A DNA stretch of 64,000 nt, taken from positions 1 to 64,000 of the forward strand of contig CAJUQT010000005.1 of the NCBI GenBank assembly GCA_910588225.1, given 5' to 3'. Each line of letters opens with the position of its first letter. The first letter of the stretch is position 1. Origin of the DNA: an uncultured Acetatifactor sp. GTDB lineage: Bacteria; Bacillota; Clostridia; Lachnospirales; Lachnospiraceae. A model generated the notes under the pieces. That model saw only the letters and a list, made by a program, of their open reading frames with translations, did not search any database and was not told the DNA's origin. The position numbers and the translations under genes were made by a program. Below, piece after piece: positions 62,286-64,000 of the stretch.

Positions 62286-63241
62286 GAAAAAAAGCCGTGG
62301 ATGTGTCAGGGCAGGAGGATAAACGCATACTTCTGGACCGGCAGGCAGCGCTTCGCAGAAAGCGGCTGCACACTGTCAGAATAGCGCTGGCCACGCTGGT
62401 GGCCGCCGCGTTTGCCATTCTGTTCCTGATGCCCATTGTGTTGACCATTACAAATTCTTTCATGGCGGCATCCGAGATTTCTTCCAATTACGGCAAGATA
62501 TTTGCCACCGATGCCAACGGAGGAAAGGTCTATATAGCGGAAAGAGTAAATCTGAAATTTATTCCCGATATGGTGTCCTTCAGTCAGTATAACACGGTAT
62601 TGTTCAAGAGTCCGGAATATTTGCTGAAATTCTGGAACTCCGTGATTCTGGTGGGCCCCATCGTGGTATTCCAGCTGATTGTGGCTTCGCTGGCATCTTA
62701 TGGTTTTACCAGGTATCGGGGCAGAATCCGGGAGATGATATTTTTCATGTATATCATATTGATGCTGATGCCCTATCAGGTGACGTTGGTGCCGAACTAT
62801 CTGGTCAGCGACTGGCTGAACCTTCTGGATACCAACTGGGCTATCTGGCTGCCGGGTATCGTCTCACCCTTTGCGGTATTCCTGCTGACGAAATTTATGC
62901 GGAGAATTCCGGAATCAGTGATGGAGGCAGCCCAGATAGACGGAGCCGGCGAATGGCAGATATATCGCAGAATCTGTATGCCATTGTGTAAAGGAGCCAT
63001 CTGTTCCGCGGCGATTCTGGTATTTATCGATTACTGGAATATGGTGGAACAGCCGTTGATTCTGCTTACGGATGCGGAGAGCCATCCTCTGTCGGTATTC
63101 TTAAGTAAAATTAATGCGGGGGAAATTGGACTGGCTTTTGCGGTGGCTACCATTTATATGGTGCCCAGCCTGCTGATTTTCCTGTATGGAGAAGAATACC
63201 TGGTGGACGGCATTACCTATCAGGGCGGTATTAAGGGCTAA
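62282..63241 (+). CDS. Carbohydrate ABC transporter permease, UgpE/MalG-like
   Basis: 319 residues, six transmembrane helices, with an EAA motif in FMRRIPESVMEAAQIDGAGEWQIYRRICMPL. A roughly 40-residue extracytoplasmic insert (AASEISSNYGKIFATDANGGKVYIAE) after helix 1 is larger than in MalG. The start overlaps the previous stop (GATGAG), so the two permeases are coupled. Confidence 0.92.
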   Translation: MRKKAVDVSGQEDKRILLDRQAALRRKRLHTVRIALATLVAAAFAILFLMPIVLTITNSFMAASEISSNYGKIFATDANGGKVYIAERVNLKFIPDMVSFSQYNTVLFKSPEYLLKFWNSVILVGPIVVFQLIVASLASYGFTRYRGRIREMIFFMYIILMLMPYQVTLVPNYLVSDWLNLLDTNWAIWLPGIVSPFAVFLLTKFMRRIPESVMEAAQIDGAGEWQIYRRICMPLCKGAICSAAILVFIDYWNMVEQPLILLTDAESHPLSVFLSKINAGEIGLAFAVATIYMVPSLLIFLYGEEYLVDGITYQGGIKG

Positions 63242-63311
63242 AAGTGAAAAGAAAATTTTAGATTTGTTTTCATAAGTTCAGGAACAAGATAGATTGAGGA
63301 GAGGTAGAGCG

Positions 63312-64000
63312 ATGAACGAGAACGGAAAGAAAAAAAGGGAATGGGTGAAGACGGCAGCGATAGTGTTTCTGTCCGTGATGTTGGTACTCACCTTTTTCTC
63401 CAATACGATTATGAACTATTCCCTGCCGGAAGTGGCCACACAGTATGTGCAGTCGGGAACCATTACGGCGAAAATACGCGGGTCAGGCGTGGTGGAGAGC
63501 GGTGACCCTTACAATGTAGAAGTGAAGGAGTCCCGGAAGGTCTCCGGTGTTGCCGTACATGTGGGAGATACTGTGCAGCAGGGCGATGTGCTTGTGTACC
63601 TGGAGGATCAGGAGAGCGAGGAGCTGAAGACGGCGAAGGAAGCACTGGAAACTTTGCAGGCAGAGTACGAAAAAGCGATTGTCAGCGCTGATACCAGCAA
63701 GGGAATTGTAAATCGGGTCGAGAGTGGAAATGTTACCTCCACAGATTCCAAACTGGCTCAGATTGATTCTTATAACAAGAAGATTGAGCAGTTGGAAGGG
63801 GCCATTAAAAATTATAATAATCGCATTGCGGAAATTGAAGCCGAACTCAGTAAGCTGGGAGAAAATACGGTGGATACCTCGGTAGAGGAGCTGCAGGTAA
63901 ATGCGACGCAGGCAGAACTGGAGAAGGCAGCAGCGGCTGTTCCGGCAGCTAAGGAAAAGCTGGAGGCGGCTCAGAGTGTGCTGGAATCTGTGAACAGTGC
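63312..64000 (+). CDS. HlyD/MacA-type membrane-fusion adaptor (3' end outside window)
   Basis: Open from ATG 63312, behind TGAGGAGAGGTAG, to the window edge, at least 229 residues. An N-terminal transmembrane helix (about 14-34) precedes a lipoyl/barrel-sandwich half (GVAVHVGDTVQQGDVLVYLEDQE, about 78-100) and a long coiled-coil hairpin beginning near residue 103. Firmicutes adaptors of this kind partner MacB-like ABC exporters. Its transporter is presumably just beyond the edge. Confidence 0.8.
   Translation, partial: MNENGKKKREWVKTAAIVFLSVMLVLTFFSNTIMNYSLPEVATQYVQSGTITAKIRGSGVVESGDPYNVEVKESRKVSGVAVHVGDTVQQGDVLVYLEDQESEELKTAKEALETLQAEYEKAIVSADTSKGIVNRVESGNVTSTDSKLAQIDSYNKKIEQLEGAIKNYNNRIAEIEAELSKLGENTVDTSVEELQVNATQAELEKAAAAVPAAKEKLEAAQSVLESVNS

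Overview
The window reads as the chromosome of a spore-forming Clostridia member, most likely Lachnospiraceae. The reasons are moderately high GC with AT-rich promoters, strong AGGAGG-type ribosome binding sites with many TTG and GTG starts, an mDAP-type MurE, a SpoIIGA/pro-sigma-E/sigma-G sporulation block, and an iscS without iscU nearby. The family assignment is inference. Almost all genes lie on the + strand. I saw no rRNA, tRNA or CRISPR array.

Layout. 1-4670: tail of a Ser/Gly-repeat protein, a secreted membrane-anchored protein, a probable 6S RNA with its own promoter and terminator, a SpoIID/LytB-domain protein, a BrkB-family membrane protein and a small unknown. 4671-5222: terminator and a dispersed GC-rich repeat. 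5223-19988: housekeeping run murE, priA, def, fmt, Zn peptidase, rsmB, rlmN, PP2C phosphatase, PASTA kinase, rsgA, ychF, lgt. 20316-33678: division and cell wall (dcw) cluster mraZ, rsmH, ftsL-like, two class B PBPs, mraY, murD, ftsW, murA, ftsQ, ftsZ, with a clear mraZ promoter and repeated TGGG boxes, a separate ftsZ promoter and a terminator. 33676-38247: spoIIGA-sigE behind a promoter with an unusually long spacer and a Spo0A-like box, two small genes, sigG in the opposite orientation, a YlmC/YmxH-type gene and nrdR.

38254-52490 is more accessory: a SpoVB-like flippase, iscS with a long structured leader, a decayed segment, and a Bce-type antimicrobial-peptide sensing and export module (response regulator, intramembrane-sensing kinase, Sel1-repeat protein, ABC ATPase, FtsX-type permease). 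A MATE transporter stub abuts the permease gene, followed by a 1054-residue two-part membrane glycosyltransferase on the minus strand. 52490-53811 has no convincing gene. It holds a 42-bp tandem repeat array and two convergent copies of a roughly 190-bp element whose helices differ in sequence but stay paired, the most interesting object in the window. 53812-64000: a second MacB-like ABC system with a 1150-residue coiled-coil permease, a PHP hydrolase, a sugar ABC importer (propeller-fused binding lipoprotein plus two permeases) and the start of an HlyD/MacA-type adaptor cut by the window edge.

How the genes fit together. The core makes peptidoglycan precursors (MurE, MurA, MurD, MraY), polymerises them (two PBPs, FtsW) and places the septum (FtsL, FtsQ, FtsZ). 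The PASTA kinase and phosphatase pair probably monitors wall state. SpoIIGA would activate pro-sigma-E from the neighbouring gene during sporulation, with sigma-G acting later in the forespore. All functions are assigned by reading motifs; no database search was possible.
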